Assembly: GCF_003660455.1 (NCBI RefSeq)
Contig: NZ_QZVR01000004.1
Location: 310,001 to 374,000, forward strand
Length of the DNA: 64,000 bases
DNA from: Nocardioides ferulae
Lineage (GTDB): Bacteria > Actinomycetota > Actinomycetes > Propionibacteriales > Nocardioidaceae
Direction of reading: 5' to 3'
The position numbers and the translations under genes are program-made. This document shows positions 25,970 to 35,382 of the stretch, in pieces. Under the pieces are notes generated by a model, which was not told where the DNA came from, did not search any database, and saw only the letters and a program-made list of their open reading frames with translations. Position 1 is the stretch's first letter. Each line of letters begins with the position of its first letter.

Positions 25970-27526
25970 ATGGACACGATGGTCCACCGCCGCGGACGAG
26001 GACGACGCCTGAGCGCGCACATGCTCACGCTCGCCCTCGCCTCGGGCGCCATCACCGCTCTCGCCGTCCCCGCCGACGCGGATGCCCTCACCCCCCTGGT
26101 GGTCGGCCCGCAGACGACCGGGGACGCGATGTTCCCGAACGTCGGCAACGGCGGCTACGACGCTCGGCACTACGACGTCGCGATCAGCTGGGACGCCGAC
26201 GGTGTCGTCGACGGGGTCATGGCCGGCAGCTTCGCCTCGGCCACCACCCGGATGAAGGCGGTCGCCACCAAGCGGACCGCGCTGAAGCGGTTCTCGCTCG
26301 ACTTCGAGGGCCTCGAGGTCGACTCCGTGCGGGTCAACGGCAAGCCGGCGGACTATCGCCGGGTGCAGTCGCCCGAGGAGATCAAGTACAAGCTGATCGT
26401 CACCCCCCGCAAGCCGGTCAAGGGCGCGTTCACCACCGTCGTGAAGTACCACGGCGTGCCCACCGCCCACGTCGACGCCGACGGCTCGCTGGAGGGCTGG
26501 AACGCGACCGCCGACGGCGCCACGTTCCTCGGGCAGCCGATCGGTGCGATGACGGCCTACCCGCACAACAACACCCCGCGCGACAAGGCCACCTACACCT
26601 TCCGTGTCGACGTGCCGTCGGAGCTGACCACCGCCGACGGCACCGGCCCCAGCGCCGTGGCCGGCAACGGCGAGCTGATCGCGCAGCGGAACCGTGGCGA
26701 CCGCACCACCTGGGTGTGGAAGCAGCGCGAGCAGATGGCCAGCGAGCTGGCGATCATCTCCATCGGCCGCTACGACGTGCTCGAGTCCGACGTCGTCCTG
26801 GCCGACGGGCGGGTGCTGCCGGAGTGGTCGTTCGTCGACGTGGCCTACTCCGAGGAGGACAAGGCCGCCATCGACGCCCGCCGGGCCGAGCTCGGGGCGA
26901 TCATCGACCGGTTCGAGACGATCTACGGCCGCTACCCGGGCAACAGCGTCGGCGTCGTCGTCGACATCGTGCCCGACGGCATCAGCTATGCGCTCGAGAC
27001 CCAGGACCGCTCGTTCTTCCCGCGGGTCCGCTCGGTCACCGGCAACACGCTGCTCCACGAGATCGTGCACCAGTGGTACGGCGACGCGGTCTCCCCGAAG
27101 GTGTGGACCGACATCTTCATCAACGAGGGCATGGCGAGCTGGGGTCCGATCTGGCACAACCTCGTGCTGGCGGCGGAGACCCCTGACGCGGACGCGGTGA
27201 CGGAGTACTTCCGGGCCGCCTACGACGAGGTCCCCGCCGAAGACCCGGCCTGGTCGATCGCTCCCGGCGCGCAGACCGACCCGGCGATGATCTACGACTT
27301 CCAGACCTACGACCGGGGCGCGATGTTCTACGAGGCGCTGCGCCTGACCGTCGGGGACGAGGCGTTCTTCGGCATCGTGAAGCGGTGGCAGCGGCTCTAC
27401 AGCGGTGAGAGCCAGGGTCGGGCCGCGTTCAAGCGCCTCGCCGAGAAGGTCTCCGGGCAGGACCTGGACGTCTTCTGGCAGGACTGGATCCTCGACACCG
27501 ACAAGCCGGAGTGGCCGACTCCGTAG
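25970..27526 (+). CDS. Secreted M1-like zinc metallopeptidase
   Basis: 518 residues. Basic start and a signal peptide ending near residue 39 (VPADADA). An N-terminal beta-sandwich, as in M1 aminopeptidases, precedes the catalytic part. The zinc site is HEIVH (363-367) with E386, exactly HExxH-x18-E. The exopeptidase motif GAMEN is not present: the equivalent region reads GISYALETQ, so binding of the substrate N-terminus may differ. Shorter than full M1 enzymes (~850), lacking the C-terminal helical domain. A GAGG motif lies just before ATG, and a strong terminator follows. Confidence 0.87.
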   Translation: MDTMVHRRGRGRRLSAHMLTLALASGAITALAVPADADALTPLVVGPQTTGDAMFPNVGNGGYDARHYDVAISWDADGVVDGVMAGSFASATTRMKAVATKRTALKRFSLDFEGLEVDSVRVNGKPADYRRVQSPEEIKYKLIVTPRKPVKGAFTTVVKYHGVPTAHVDADGSLEGWNATADGATFLGQPIGAMTAYPHNNTPRDKATYTFRVDVPSELTTADGTGPSAVAGNGELIAQRNRGDRTTWVWKQREQMASELAIISIGRYDVLESDVVLADGRVLPEWSFVDVAYSEEDKAAIDARRAELGAIIDRFETIYGRYPGNSVGVVVDIVPDGISYALETQDRSFFPRVRSVTGNTLLHEIVHQWYGDAVSPKVWTDIFINEGMASWGPIWHNLVLAAETPDADAVTEYFRAAYDEVPAEDPAWSIAPGAQTDPAMIYDFQTYDRGAMFYEALRLTVGDEAFFGIVKRWQRLYSGESQGRAAFKRLAEKVSGQDLDVFWQDWILDTDKPEWPTP

Positions 27527-27549
27527 TCGGGCACCCAGCTGGAGCGAGC

Positions 27550-27591
27550 CTCGGCCCGTCACCTCGTCCACAGACGGGGTGACGGGCCGAG
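27550..27591 (+). terminator. Terminator after M1-like peptidase
   Basis: 14-bp perfect stem, CTCGGCCCGTCACC (27550-27563) with its complement (27578-27591), followed by TTGT. It is placed 23 bp after the stop. Confidence 0.75.
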
Positions 27592-27653
27592 TTGTCCACA
27601 GGTGGTGTCGGAGCCGTTGTGGCGGACCGTCCGGATGTCGTTGCCTGGAGGGC

Positions 27654-28853
27654 ATGACAGCGCAGACGCCACCCCCCTCCGAGAGCCCGGCCCCCGGCTT
27701 CCGGCGCGGCCGGCGCGTCGCCGACGAGATGACGCCCGACTACCTGGCGTTCGTCGAGAGCGCCAACGCCGCCGAGCGCGCCGGCGACGCGGAGACCGCG
27801 CTGGCCTACCACCGCGGTGTCCCGATGTTCCACCGCAGTGCCCATTCGGTGGTGCTGCGCCAGCTGGCCGGCCTTGCCGACGAGATGACGCCGTGGGTGT
27901 GGGCGCGCTGGGCCGCCTACCAGTGCACCCGGACGGAGGACCCCGGCACCGAGGCCGCCGAGATCGTCCGCGCAGCGCTGGGCTGCGCGGTCGAGTTGTT
28001 CCACCAGGACGACCTCACCGCCGCCTACGACGCCGGTGGCGACCCGGTGCGCGTGATCGCGCGGGCCGCCGGCGAGGACTGGGCGTTCCACCAGCTGTGC
28101 ACCTACGAGTTCGGCGGCCTCGCCGAGTTCCTCGACTCGTTCGCGACCGCGCGCCTCGAGCACGAGTGCGGCCTCGCGCAGGAGTGGGTCGGCGCGCGGA
28201 TGGGCGGCTACCGGCTCGAGTCGTCGGGACCGGCGGGGCTGGTGGTGCGCGACCTCGCCGACGACCGGATGGTGTCGTTGCTCGACCTGGGTGCGCACGT
28301 GCATGCCGGTCTCGACGGCTGGCTGATCGGGCGGTTGGTGCCCAGTGGCACGGAGCCGACCCTGATGTTCGACACCCGCCCGTTGCCGGTCAACGAGCAG
28401 ACCGCGAGACGGTGCGCGGACGACGGCGCGCCCGCTGCCTGGGTCGCCGCGCTCGACGACGCGTTCAACGAGGGGCGGCTGGACCGGTCCATCCTCTTCT
28501 CGGAGGACCGTGAGCTGGTCACCGACGTGCCCTGCCTGGGGCTGGTCGAGCGAGGCACTCCACGACCGGCGCTGGCTCAGACGATGCACCAGCTCGCCCA
28601 GGGTCGCGACGAGGTCGGCCGGGCGTCTCTGCGCATCCTGCGGGCGGCCGGCGAGGGCAGCCTGGGTGAGCTCGACGCGGCGTACGTCGCGGCCGCGGTC
28701 GTCAACCCGCACGCCTGGGGCGAGGCGGAGCGCCTGGCCATGCCCGGCCGCGCGGTCACGTGGCGGCGATGGGCCGAGCTGGTGCCCGACCCCGCGCGCG
28801 GGCGGCTCCTCCGGCTCGCCCGGCGCGCGGAGCGTGAGGGCGAGGCCGCGTGA
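27654..28853 (+). CDS. Large unrecognised cytosolic protein
   Basis: 399 residues. ATG 27654 follows GGAGGGC. The N-terminal third is helical with TPR-like character (YLAFVESANAAERAGDAETALAYHRGVPMFH). The middle (ARMGGYRLESSGPAGLVVRDLADDRMVSLLDLGAHVHAGLDGWLIGRLV) is beta-rich, and the C-terminus is helical and basic. No membrane segment, zinc motif or nucleotide-binding loop was found. Such proteins are known among Nocardioidaceae-like genomes only as hypothetical. It is isolated between the peptidase terminator and the toxin-antitoxin pair. Confidence 0.75.
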   Translation: MTAQTPPPSESPAPGFRRGRRVADEMTPDYLAFVESANAAERAGDAETALAYHRGVPMFHRSAHSVVLRQLAGLADEMTPWVWARWAAYQCTRTEDPGTEAAEIVRAALGCAVELFHQDDLTAAYDAGGDPVRVIARAAGEDWAFHQLCTYEFGGLAEFLDSFATARLEHECGLAQEWVGARMGGYRLESSGPAGLVVRDLADDRMVSLLDLGAHVHAGLDGWLIGRLVPSGTEPTLMFDTRPLPVNEQTARRCADDGAPAAWVAALDDAFNEGRLDRSILFSEDRELVTDVPCLGLVERGTPRPALAQTMHQLAQGRDEVGRASLRILRAAGEGSLGELDAAYVAAAVVNPHAWGEAERLAMPGRAVTWRRWAELVPDPARGRLLRLARRAEREGEAA

Positions 28854-28904
28854 CGGAGGCGTGGTGCGCAGCCCTCCCCAGGGAGTGTGTGTACCTTTGT
28901 GTGT

Positions 28905-29123
28905 ATGGCCCGCCTCAACGTCTACGTCCCCGACGAATTGGCCGACGCGGCGCGGGCTGCGGGGCTCAACGTGTCGGCGCTGACGCAGCGGGCGCTGGCC
29001 GGTGCCCTGGCGTTGGCCGCGACCGAGTCGTGGCTGGCCCGATTCGACGGGCAGGCGCCCCGTGTTCGCCACGACCAGGTGACCGCAGCCCTCGACGAGG
29101 CGCGAGACGAGCTCGGTGGCTGA
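28905..29123 (+). CDS. Ribbon-helix-helix-type antitoxin (CcdA/VapB-like)
   Basis: 72 residues from ATG 28905. MARLNVYVPDELADAARAAG is the beta-strand plus helix of an RHH-like DNA-binding domain, followed by LNVSALTQRALAGAL. The acidic C-terminal part (TAALDEARDELGG) would wrap the toxin. No Shine-Dalgarno is seen; TACCTT ends 7 nt before ATG, fitting a leaderless autoregulated promoter. The stop codon overlaps the PIN gene by 8 nt. Confidence 0.8.
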   Translation: MARLNVYVPDELADAARAAGLNVSALTQRALAGALALAATESWLARFDGQAPRVRHDQVTAALDEARDELGG

Positions 29124-29565
29124 GGGCGACCCCAGGGGAGTGGTCGTCGACGCCGCGGCGCTGGTCGACCTACTCGCCGGCACCGAGCTCTCTTCCGCGG
29201 TCCGGCAACGCCTCACCGGCGAGGCGCTGCATGCGCCGGCGATCATCGACGCGGAGTGCCTCTCGGCGCTGGGGCGTCTGCACCGCGCCGGCTCGTTGGA
29301 CGCGGCTGCGGTGGAGACGACGCTCGCCGACCTCACCGCGGCCCCGATCACCCGCCACCCGCTACCGGACCTCCTGGCGGGAGCCTGGTCCTGCCGCGGC
29401 CAGCTCCGGCTGACCGATGCGCTCTACGTCGAGCTCGCCGCCCGGCTGGGGTCGACGCTGGTCACGCGGCGTTGCGGGCCAGCTCGAGGGCGTACGCCGA
29501 CCACCAGCTGCCGGCGGACGGCTCACCGGGGCGGCACGAGCCGTCCGACTCGCCCGGGGGCTTGA
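29116..29565 (+). CDS. PIN-domain toxin (VapC-like) with abnormal C-terminus
   Basis: 149 residues from GTG 29116. PIN features are present up to residue ~117: VVVDAAALVDLL (first Asp), IDAECLSALGRL (Glu), LRLTDALYVELAARLGSTLVT. After LVT the expected acidic TxD loop and last helix are missing. Instead there is an Arg/Thr-rich tail that is antisense to the end of the glycosidase gene. The toxin has therefore lost about its last 20 residues and the fourth acidic position, and is probably inactive or weakened. Pairing with the upstream antitoxin is clear. Confidence 0.7.
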   Translation: MAEGDPRGVVVDAAALVDLLAGTELSSAVRQRLTGEALHAPAIIDAECLSALGRLHRAGSLDAAAVETTLADLTAAPITRHPLPDLLAGAWSCRGQLRLTDALYVELAARLGSTLVTRRCGPARGRTPTTSCRRTAHRGGTSRPTRPGA

Positions 29566-31153
29566 CCCACAGCCACGCGTCGACCAGCGGGCGGCCGGTC
29601 TGCGTGGTGGGTGGGTCGCCGAGGGCGCGCCCGGCGGGGTTGCACCACGTGGGCCCGGTCGGGTCGGAGGCGAGCGGCCCGCGGCCGTTGCGTGAGGTGT
29701 CGATGACGAAGTGCGTGCCGCCCAGCCGGTAGGAGAGACGCTCCCCGAAGGCCGTGGTCGCGTCGGTGGTGTGGAAGTTCGAGACGTTGAGGCTGAACCC
29801 GTCGGCGTCGGCGATGCCGGAGTCCTCCAGCGGTCCGACCAGCCGGCTCGGGTCGTGCCAGGCGGGGTGGCCGGCGTCGAGGTAGACGCGGGTCTGGGGG
29901 AGTGTCGCCAGGGTGCGGACCGCCTCGCGCAGCAGCGCATAGCGCGCGCCGGCGTCGGGGAGGCCGGCGCAGCCGCCGACGGCGAGCGCGACGGCGTCCG
30001 GCTCGACGACCACGACGGCCTGGCGATCACCGATGGTGCGGGCCAGGTCGTCGACCAGCCGCCGGTAGCCGGCCGCGTCGGCGGCACCGCCCGACGACCA
30101 TGCACCACAGTCCCGGTGCGGCAGGTAGTAGAGCACCGTGGTGACCGCTTGGCCGCGGGTTGCTGCCGCGTCGAGGGCGCGGTCCAGCGGGCCGAGGCTG
30201 GACGGGTCGACCACCCACACCGACCGCGGCTGCCGGGCGATCTTCTCGATCAGGGCCGCGTCGTCGGGCCGGCCGTTCAGTGCCCAGTCGTCCGCCTGAC
30301 GGGCTGCGGGGGTGTCGGGGTCGACGTAGAACCGCCAGCCCGCGAGCGGTGAGGTCGGGCCGGAGGTCGGGGTGGGGGTCGGGCTGCTGCTCGGCGTCGG
30401 GCTCGGAGTGGGAGCGGGGGTCGTGCTGTCGGTGGGCGTGGTCGGCTCCGGTGCGGTGGGCTCGGGATCGGTGGGCTCCAGCGGCGGGTGGAGGTCGGTG
30501 CACCGGCCGCGGTCGAAGAGCGGCCCGGGCACGACCGGCAGCCCACGCGGCGGCCGCTTGACGGCGGTGCGCAGAGCCAGGCCGTCGCCGTGGGTGATCG
30601 TCGCGGCGCACGCCCGGACGGCGGCAGGCCGGGCGCGCGGGCCGCTGCCGACCCACAGTCGCAGCCAGGTGGTGGCGCCGTCGGGGGCGGTGGAGAGGTC
30701 GTGGCAGGGTCCGCGCTGGGGCCGCAGGCCGTCGCCGCAGGTGTCCTCGACGACGAAGTAGCGCCGCAGCTGCGGAAGGTAGAAGCGGATGCCGCGTCGG
30801 TGGTCGAGCACCTGCCGCAGGTCGTCTCCGGAGCCGGTGATGGTGTGGCCCACGGCGAGCGTGATCGGGTCGCGGTAGGTGCCGGTGCCGCCGGCCCGGC
30901 GATGTACGGCGGGGTGCGAGATCGCGCGGCTGCCGCGGGGCAGGTTGTCGAAGCGGGTGTAGCCGGTGAGATAGGCGGTGTCGATCTGCACGCTGCCGGA
31001 CGCGGTCCCGGCGTCCGGGCCGGCGATCGGGCTCGCGACGGCGGCCGGCCGGCTCCCGGTGGGCTCGGGGTCGCCGCCCCAGGCCGGCACCGTGAGCGAG
31101 ACGGTGGCGACCACGAGCGTCGCCAGCGTGGCGACGAGGGGGTGCAGGGTCAC
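29462..31153 (-). CDS. Secreted GH6 glycoside hydrolase with N-terminal double-psi barrel-like domain
   Basis: 563 residues from GTG 31153, preceded by GGGAGAGAG. Signal peptide to about residue 25. Residues ~60-210 look like a 3D/double-psi beta-barrel domain (TGTYRDPITLAVG, YFVVEDTCGDG). A Pro/Thr/Ser linker of ~45 residues follows, then a GH6 catalytic domain with VVVEPDAVA (D386), LDAGHPAWHD, LNVSNF, TWCNPAGRALG and DAWLWVKPPGESDG. GH6 enzymes cut beta-1,4-glucan with inversion (endoglucanase or cellobiohydrolase). The 3' end overlaps the PIN frame on the other strand by 104 bp. Confidence 0.88.
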   Translation of the reverse strand: MTLHPLVATLATLVVATVSLTVPAWGGDPEPTGSRPAAVASPIAGPDAGTASGSVQIDTAYLTGYTRFDNLPRGSRAISHPAVHRRAGGTGTYRDPITLAVGHTITGSGDDLRQVLDHRRGIRFYLPQLRRYFVVEDTCGDGLRPQRGPCHDLSTAPDGATTWLRLWVGSGPRARPAAVRACAATITHGDGLALRTAVKRPPRGLPVVPGPLFDRGRCTDLHPPLEPTDPEPTAPEPTTPTDSTTPAPTPSPTPSSSPTPTPTSGPTSPLAGWRFYVDPDTPAARQADDWALNGRPDDAALIEKIARQPRSVWVVDPSSLGPLDRALDAAATRGQAVTTVLYYLPHRDCGAWSSGGAADAAGYRRLVDDLARTIGDRQAVVVVEPDAVALAVGGCAGLPDAGARYALLREAVRTLATLPQTRVYLDAGHPAWHDPSRLVGPLEDSGIADADGFSLNVSNFHTTDATTAFGERLSYRLGGTHFVIDTSRNGRGPLASDPTGPTWCNPAGRALGDPPTTQTGRPLVDAWLWVKPPGESDGSCRPGEPSAGSWWSAYALELARNAA

Positions 31154-31276
31154 GGCTCTCTCCCGGGGATCGACGCGGTACCCGTCGGCGCCGGCCGGCG
31201 GCACCTGAGCGGATCGGAGCCTATCGGCGGGCGGCGCCGTCCGTGACCGACTCCACACGAGGTCGTTGAGGAGGGC

Positions 31277-32131
31277 ATGCGCGCTCTCACCACCGTGGCC
31301 TCCGCCCTCGTCTCGGCGCTAGCCGCGATCCTGGCCCCGCTCGTCGCAGCACCGGCGCCGGCCGCGGCGGAGGGCTTCCCGCTGCCGCTGCCGACCAACG
31401 TCGGGCAGCCGGCCGGCGCGAACGACTGGAGCTGCCGGCCGAGCGCGGAGCGACCCAGCCCCGTGGTGCTCGTCCACGGCACCTTCGGCGACCGGCGCAG
31501 CCTGCTCGACCCGATCTCCGCGGCGATGGTGGCCGAGGGCTTCTGCGTCTTCTCCTTCGACTACGGCAACCGGGGCACCGGCAAGGTGGAGGGCTCGGCC
31601 GCTCAGCTGAAGCGGTTCGTCGACCGCGTCCTGGAGGCCACCGGCGCCCGTCGGGTGTCGCTGGTCGGCCACTCGCAGGGCGGCATGATGCCGCGCTACT
31701 ACATCAAGTTCCTCGACGGTGCCCGGTTCGTCGAGGACCTGGTCGGGCTGGCCCCGTCGAACCACGGCACCGACCTGGTCTTCGCGCCGGGCGACCCGAT
31801 CCTCGGGTCGGGCCTGGGCGCGGTGTGCCGCAGCTGCCAGCAGCAGGGCACGGGCTCGGCGTTCCTGGCGACCCTCAACGCCGGCGACGAGACCCCCGGC
31901 CGGGTCGACTACACCCAGATCACCACCCGCTACGACGAGGTCGTGGTGCCGCACACGTCGGGCTACCTCGCCGAGGGTCCGCGCACCACCAACGTCACGA
32001 TCCAGGACTCCTGCCCGGCCGACCTCGCCGAGCACCTGCTGATCCCGATGAGCCGCACCGCGATCGCGTGGACCTTGGAGGCGCTCACCCACGACGGCCC
32101 GGCCCGGCCCGAGTTCCGGCCCGTGTGCTGA
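31277..32131 (+). CDS. Secreted lipase (alpha/beta hydrolase, class-2 lipase type)
   Basis: 284 residues. Signal peptide to about 35 (APAPAAA). VVLVHGTFGD carries the oxyanion region, GHSQGGMMP the nucleophile S133, with a candidate Asp in RYDEVVVP and His in AEHLLIP. Cysteine pairs (SC near 52, CRSCQQ) are typical of actinobacterial secreted lipases/esterases. It should hydrolyse acylglycerols or similar esters outside the cell. It diverges from the GH6 gene, 123 bp apart. Confidence 0.87.
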   Translation: MRALTTVASALVSALAAILAPLVAAPAPAAAEGFPLPLPTNVGQPAGANDWSCRPSAERPSPVVLVHGTFGDRRSLLDPISAAMVAEGFCVFSFDYGNRGTGKVEGSAAQLKRFVDRVLEATGARRVSLVGHSQGGMMPRYYIKFLDGARFVEDLVGLAPSNHGTDLVFAPGDPILGSGLGAVCRSCQQQGTGSAFLATLNAGDETPGRVDYTQITTRYDEVVVPHTSGYLAEGPRTTNVTIQDSCPADLAEHLLIPMSRTAIAWTLEALTHDGPARPEFRPVC

Positions 32132-32174
32132 TGGCCGCGGGAACTCCCGCTGACGGTGCGACGTCCCAGGTCGA

Positions 32175-33233
32175 GTGACCCGCTCGTTCGCCCTCGCCGC
32201 TCTGACCGTCCTGCTCGTCGCAGGCTGCTCCGAAGACGAGCCCCGCGGACGGCCCGACGGCGAGCAGGGCCTCGGGTCGGTGACCCGGGTGCTGGGGCAG
32301 GTCGTCCGCGCGGACGCCGCTGCGATCAGCCCCGACGGTGAGTCGCTGGTGGCCGGATGCCTCGACGACCTGTGCGTCTGGAGCACCACCGACGGAGCGC
32401 TGCGTTCGCGCTGGGACGGCGGCTCCCTGGTGGCCTGGAGCCCCGATGGCGACCTGGTCGCCACCGACCTGCCGCTGTCCGCCGACGGTGCCGCCCCCAT
32501 CGCACTGCTCTCGGCCCAGGACGGCTCGGTGGTGCGCGAGCTCACCGGCCATGCCCTGGAGGCTCCCGACGTCGATCAGGTCGGCGGGGGCCTGGCCGCG
32601 CTGGCGTTCAGCCCCGACGGCGACCTGCTGGCCAGCGCCGGCCCGGACGGCGTCGTGCGACTGTGGGCCGTCGACGACGGGGCCGAGGTCGCGGTCCTCG
32701 ATGTTGCCAGTCGCACCCCCGACCAGGTGGCGTTCAGCTCCGACGGCGCGAGCCTCGCGGTCGCCGGGCCCGATGCCCCGCTCGAGGTGTGGGACGTCGC
32801 CGACGCGAGCCGGACCGCGACTCTGGACGCCGGACCGCAGGAGACCGTCGCCTTCAGCCCCGACGGCACGCTGCTGGTCACCGCCCCGAGCGACCCGGGG
32901 CCCGACGACACGCTGCAGGTCTGGCGCACCGCGACCTGGGAGCTCCACCGCTCCTTCCCTCGGGCGCTGGCCGCCTACCGGGTCGCGTTCTCGCCCGACG
33001 GGTCGACGCTGGCGATCGCCCAGACCGACGACGCGCAGGTGCTGCTGTGGCCGGTCGCCGGTGGGCGCCCCAGCCGACTCGCCGGGCACGACGAGGCACC
33101 CCGGTCGGTGTTGTGGGCACCCGACGGCGGCACCGTCTACAGCGTCGGCGGCACGGACGGCGTGCTGGCCTGGCGGTCGAGCTCGGGCCAGTTGGCGCAG
33201 CGCTTCGAACTGCCCGAGGAGCCGACCTCGTAG
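32175..33233 (+). CDS. WD40-repeat lipoprotein
   Basis: 352 residues from GTG 32175. Signal peptide with lipobox VAGC (Cys 18). At least six WD40-like blades are recognisable from the recurrent xxxFSPDGxxLAxxxxDxxVxLWx pattern (AFSPDGDLLASAGPDGVVRLW is one). It folds as a beta-propeller on the outer membrane face and probably acts as a binding scaffold; no catalytic part. It starts 43 bp after the lipase gene and may be co-transcribed with it. Confidence 0.85.
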   Translation: MTRSFALAALTVLLVAGCSEDEPRGRPDGEQGLGSVTRVLGQVVRADAAAISPDGESLVAGCLDDLCVWSTTDGALRSRWDGGSLVAWSPDGDLVATDLPLSADGAAPIALLSAQDGSVVRELTGHALEAPDVDQVGGGLAALAFSPDGDLLASAGPDGVVRLWAVDDGAEVAVLDVASRTPDQVAFSSDGASLAVAGPDAPLEVWDVADASRTATLDAGPQETVAFSPDGTLLVTAPSDPGPDDTLQVWRTATWELHRSFPRALAAYRVAFSPDGSTLAIAQTDDAQVLLWPVAGGRPSRLAGHDEAPRSVLWAPDGGTVYSVGGTDGVLAWRSSSGQLAQRFELPEEPTS

Positions 33234-33341
33234 CCCAGCGCCTCAGGCTCGAGCGGCGTACGCCTTCAGCCGAGGGCCTACCCTGCCGACAGGAGGACCG
33301 GCGGCCGGGCGGGAGCCCGGCCCTGACCAGAGTGGAGGACC

Positions 33342-35207
33342 GTGGACCAGGACGGGCAGGACGCCGTCACCGTGGTCGAGGCTGCCTCCGACCCGGTCCG
33401 CGCCGTGCTCGAGACCGTGGGCGCGCTACTCGCCGACGACCTCGCCGTGCTCGTCACCGGCCCCGACGCCGACGCGCTCGGCCGGGTCGCCGCCGAGCTT
33501 CCCGCGCCACCGGCGGCCGATCCGCCGAGCGGACCCCACGCCTGGCTGCCGCTGCCGGTCCGCGGCGACTGCCCGCTCACCTCCGACGACCTGCGTCGCC
33601 TGGTCGTGCTCGAGTCGCGGCACACCCTCGAGCGGGAGCGGCGGTCGCGCCAGCGGTTCCCCGACGAGGACGAGGTGCCGACGGCCGACGAGGTGCGCGA
33701 CCTCGCCGACCGGTCGGCCCGGGCCATGCTCGCCGCTCGCCAGCTCGACCCCAGCCTGCGCGACCTCCTCGACCGCCCCGACGCCGACGACCTGCTGCAG
33801 GCGATCCGCGACCTGAACGCCCGGCTCGGCGACGTTCTCGGCCGGGGGCGGCCGTGGGTGGTCCGGGCCGCCGACCGGGCGCTGGCCGACCCCGGTGCCT
33901 CGACCTGGGCCGAGCTGGCCGGGCAGGCCGGCAGCATCGACCGGGTGATCGCCGCGTACGCCGACCTGCGCGGCACCCGGATCGAGAACGCGACCACCGG
34001 CGACGCCGCCCTGCGCGCGATCAGCGCGCTCGCCGACCGGCTGGCCGACGGCGAGCAGCTGAAGCGGCGGTTCCGCAGCCGGGTGCAGCGCGCCGCCGCG
34101 CCGTACCTCGACGGGGTGCTCGTCGACGGCGAGCCGGTCACCGACGTCGCCGGCGTCGCCGCCGTCCGCACGCACCTCGAGGCGTGGGCCCAGACCGCCG
34201 CCCTGGAGGCCGAGCTCGCTCCCCTCGGGGTGCCGGTGCCGGCCGACGGCCCCCGCGAGACCGTGGTGGCCGAGCTGCTCGGCATCCGCGAGGCGCTGCG
34301 CGCCGTCGACCACCTGGTCGAGGCGGCCCGGCGGCTCGATGAGCTGCTCGCCTCCTCGTCCGGGGCGGCCGCGGCGTTCGAGCTGCGCTCGCTCGACGAC
34401 GTCGACCGGGTCCGGTGGGCGGGCGACGCGCTGACCGCGGTCCGCGACGGTGAGCTCGCCCGGCGCGAGATGGAGGCGGCCGCCCGCACTCTCGCGGAGT
34501 CCGGGGAGCCGGCCGGCCAGGGCGAGGGCATGGAGCCCGCCCCGGAGCTGGCCGAGCTGGCGCTGTGCCTGCGCGCCGGCGACGCCACGGCGTACGCCGA
34601 GTGGCTGGGCAAGCTGGAGGTGGGCCGCCGCACGCATCGGCTCGCAACGCTGCGCAGTCAGCTGCGTGACCGGCTGGCCGCCGCCGCCCCGGGGCTGGTC
34701 GCCCAGCTCGACGCCGACTCGGCCGAGGAGACCTGGGCCCCGCGGATCGCTCAGTGGCCGCAGGCGTGGGAGTGGGCCCGCGAGGCGTCGGAGCAGCTGC
34801 CGCCCGCGCCCCCGCGGGTGCTTGGCCTCGACGACCTCGTGGCAGATCGTGCGCAGGCCTGCGGTGTCGACGTGGTGGTGCTCCACGACCCGGCCGGGAA
34901 ACACGTCGAGGACCAACGACTGCGCGGCCTGGCGCCGCGGACCGTCGTCGTCACCGAGCCCACTGCCCGGCCCGAGGTGCCCGCCACCTCCGAGGCTCCG
35001 GTCCCCCCGGCTACACCCGCCGACCCGCGTGACGTCGTGCTCGCGCTGGCCGACCGTGGCCCCGTCTCCGGCGCCGAGGTCCGCGCCGCCACCGGCCTCA
35101 GCGCCGCCCGGGCCCGCACCCTGCTCAAGCGCCTGGTCGACGACGGCGAGCTCGTGCGCACCGGCGCGACCAGCGCCACCCGCTGGCACCGTCCCGCCCC
35201 TGAGTGA
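33342..35207 (+). CDS. Unrecognised 621-residue protein with C-terminal winged helix
   Basis: GTG 33342 follows GGAGGAC. The protein is almost entirely helical and charged. No Walker motif is seen, although its first half has the look of accessory regions of SF1-type helicases or ATPases ([19 protein letters not shown]). The last ~70 residues form a winged helix ([42 protein letters not shown]). A Pro/Thr-rich linker separates them. It could be a DNA-linked regulator or a scaffold. No operon partner is visible: the ABC transporter starts 175 bp downstream. Confidence 0.75.
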   Translation: MDQDGQDAVTVVEAASDPVRAVLETVGALLADDLAVLVTGPDADALGRVAAELPAPPAADPPSGPHAWLPLPVRGDCPLTSDDLRRLVVLESRHTLERERRSRQRFPDEDEVPTADEVRDLADRSARAMLAARQLDPSLRDLLDRPDADDLLQAIRDLNARLGDVLGRGRPWVVRAADRALADPGASTWAELAGQAGSIDRVIAAYADLRGTRIENATTGDAALRAISALADRLADGEQLKRRFRSRVQRAAAPYLDGVLVDGEPVTDVAGVAAVRTHLEAWAQTAALEAELAPLGVPVPADGPRETVVAELLGIREALRAVDHLVEAARRLDELLASSSGAAAAFELRSLDDVDRVRWAGDALTAVRDGELARREMEAAARTLAESGEPAGQGEGMEPAPELAELALCLRAGDATAYAEWLGKLEVGRRTHRLATLRSQLRDRLAAAAPGLVAQLDADSAEETWAPRIAQWPQAWEWAREASEQLPPAPPRVLGLDDLVADRAQACGVDVVVLHDPAGKHVEDQRLRGLAPRTVVVTEPTARPEVPATSEAPVPPATPADPRDVVLALADRGPVSGAEVRAATGLSAARARTLLKRLVDDGELVRTGATSATRWHRPAPE

Positions 35208-35382
35208 CCCCACCGGGGGAGCTCGGGGGCCCGCTCCGCCGTGAGGAGGAGGTCTGATCATCCTGCGGGACCGGAGGCCGCTGGCCAGGTCGCGACTCCG
35301 GACCGAGGCGCCGAATGCCCCGCGTCCCTAGCGTTCGAGGTGTCGCGACCGCGCGGCGTGTACGGACGACGAGGGAGGGACC

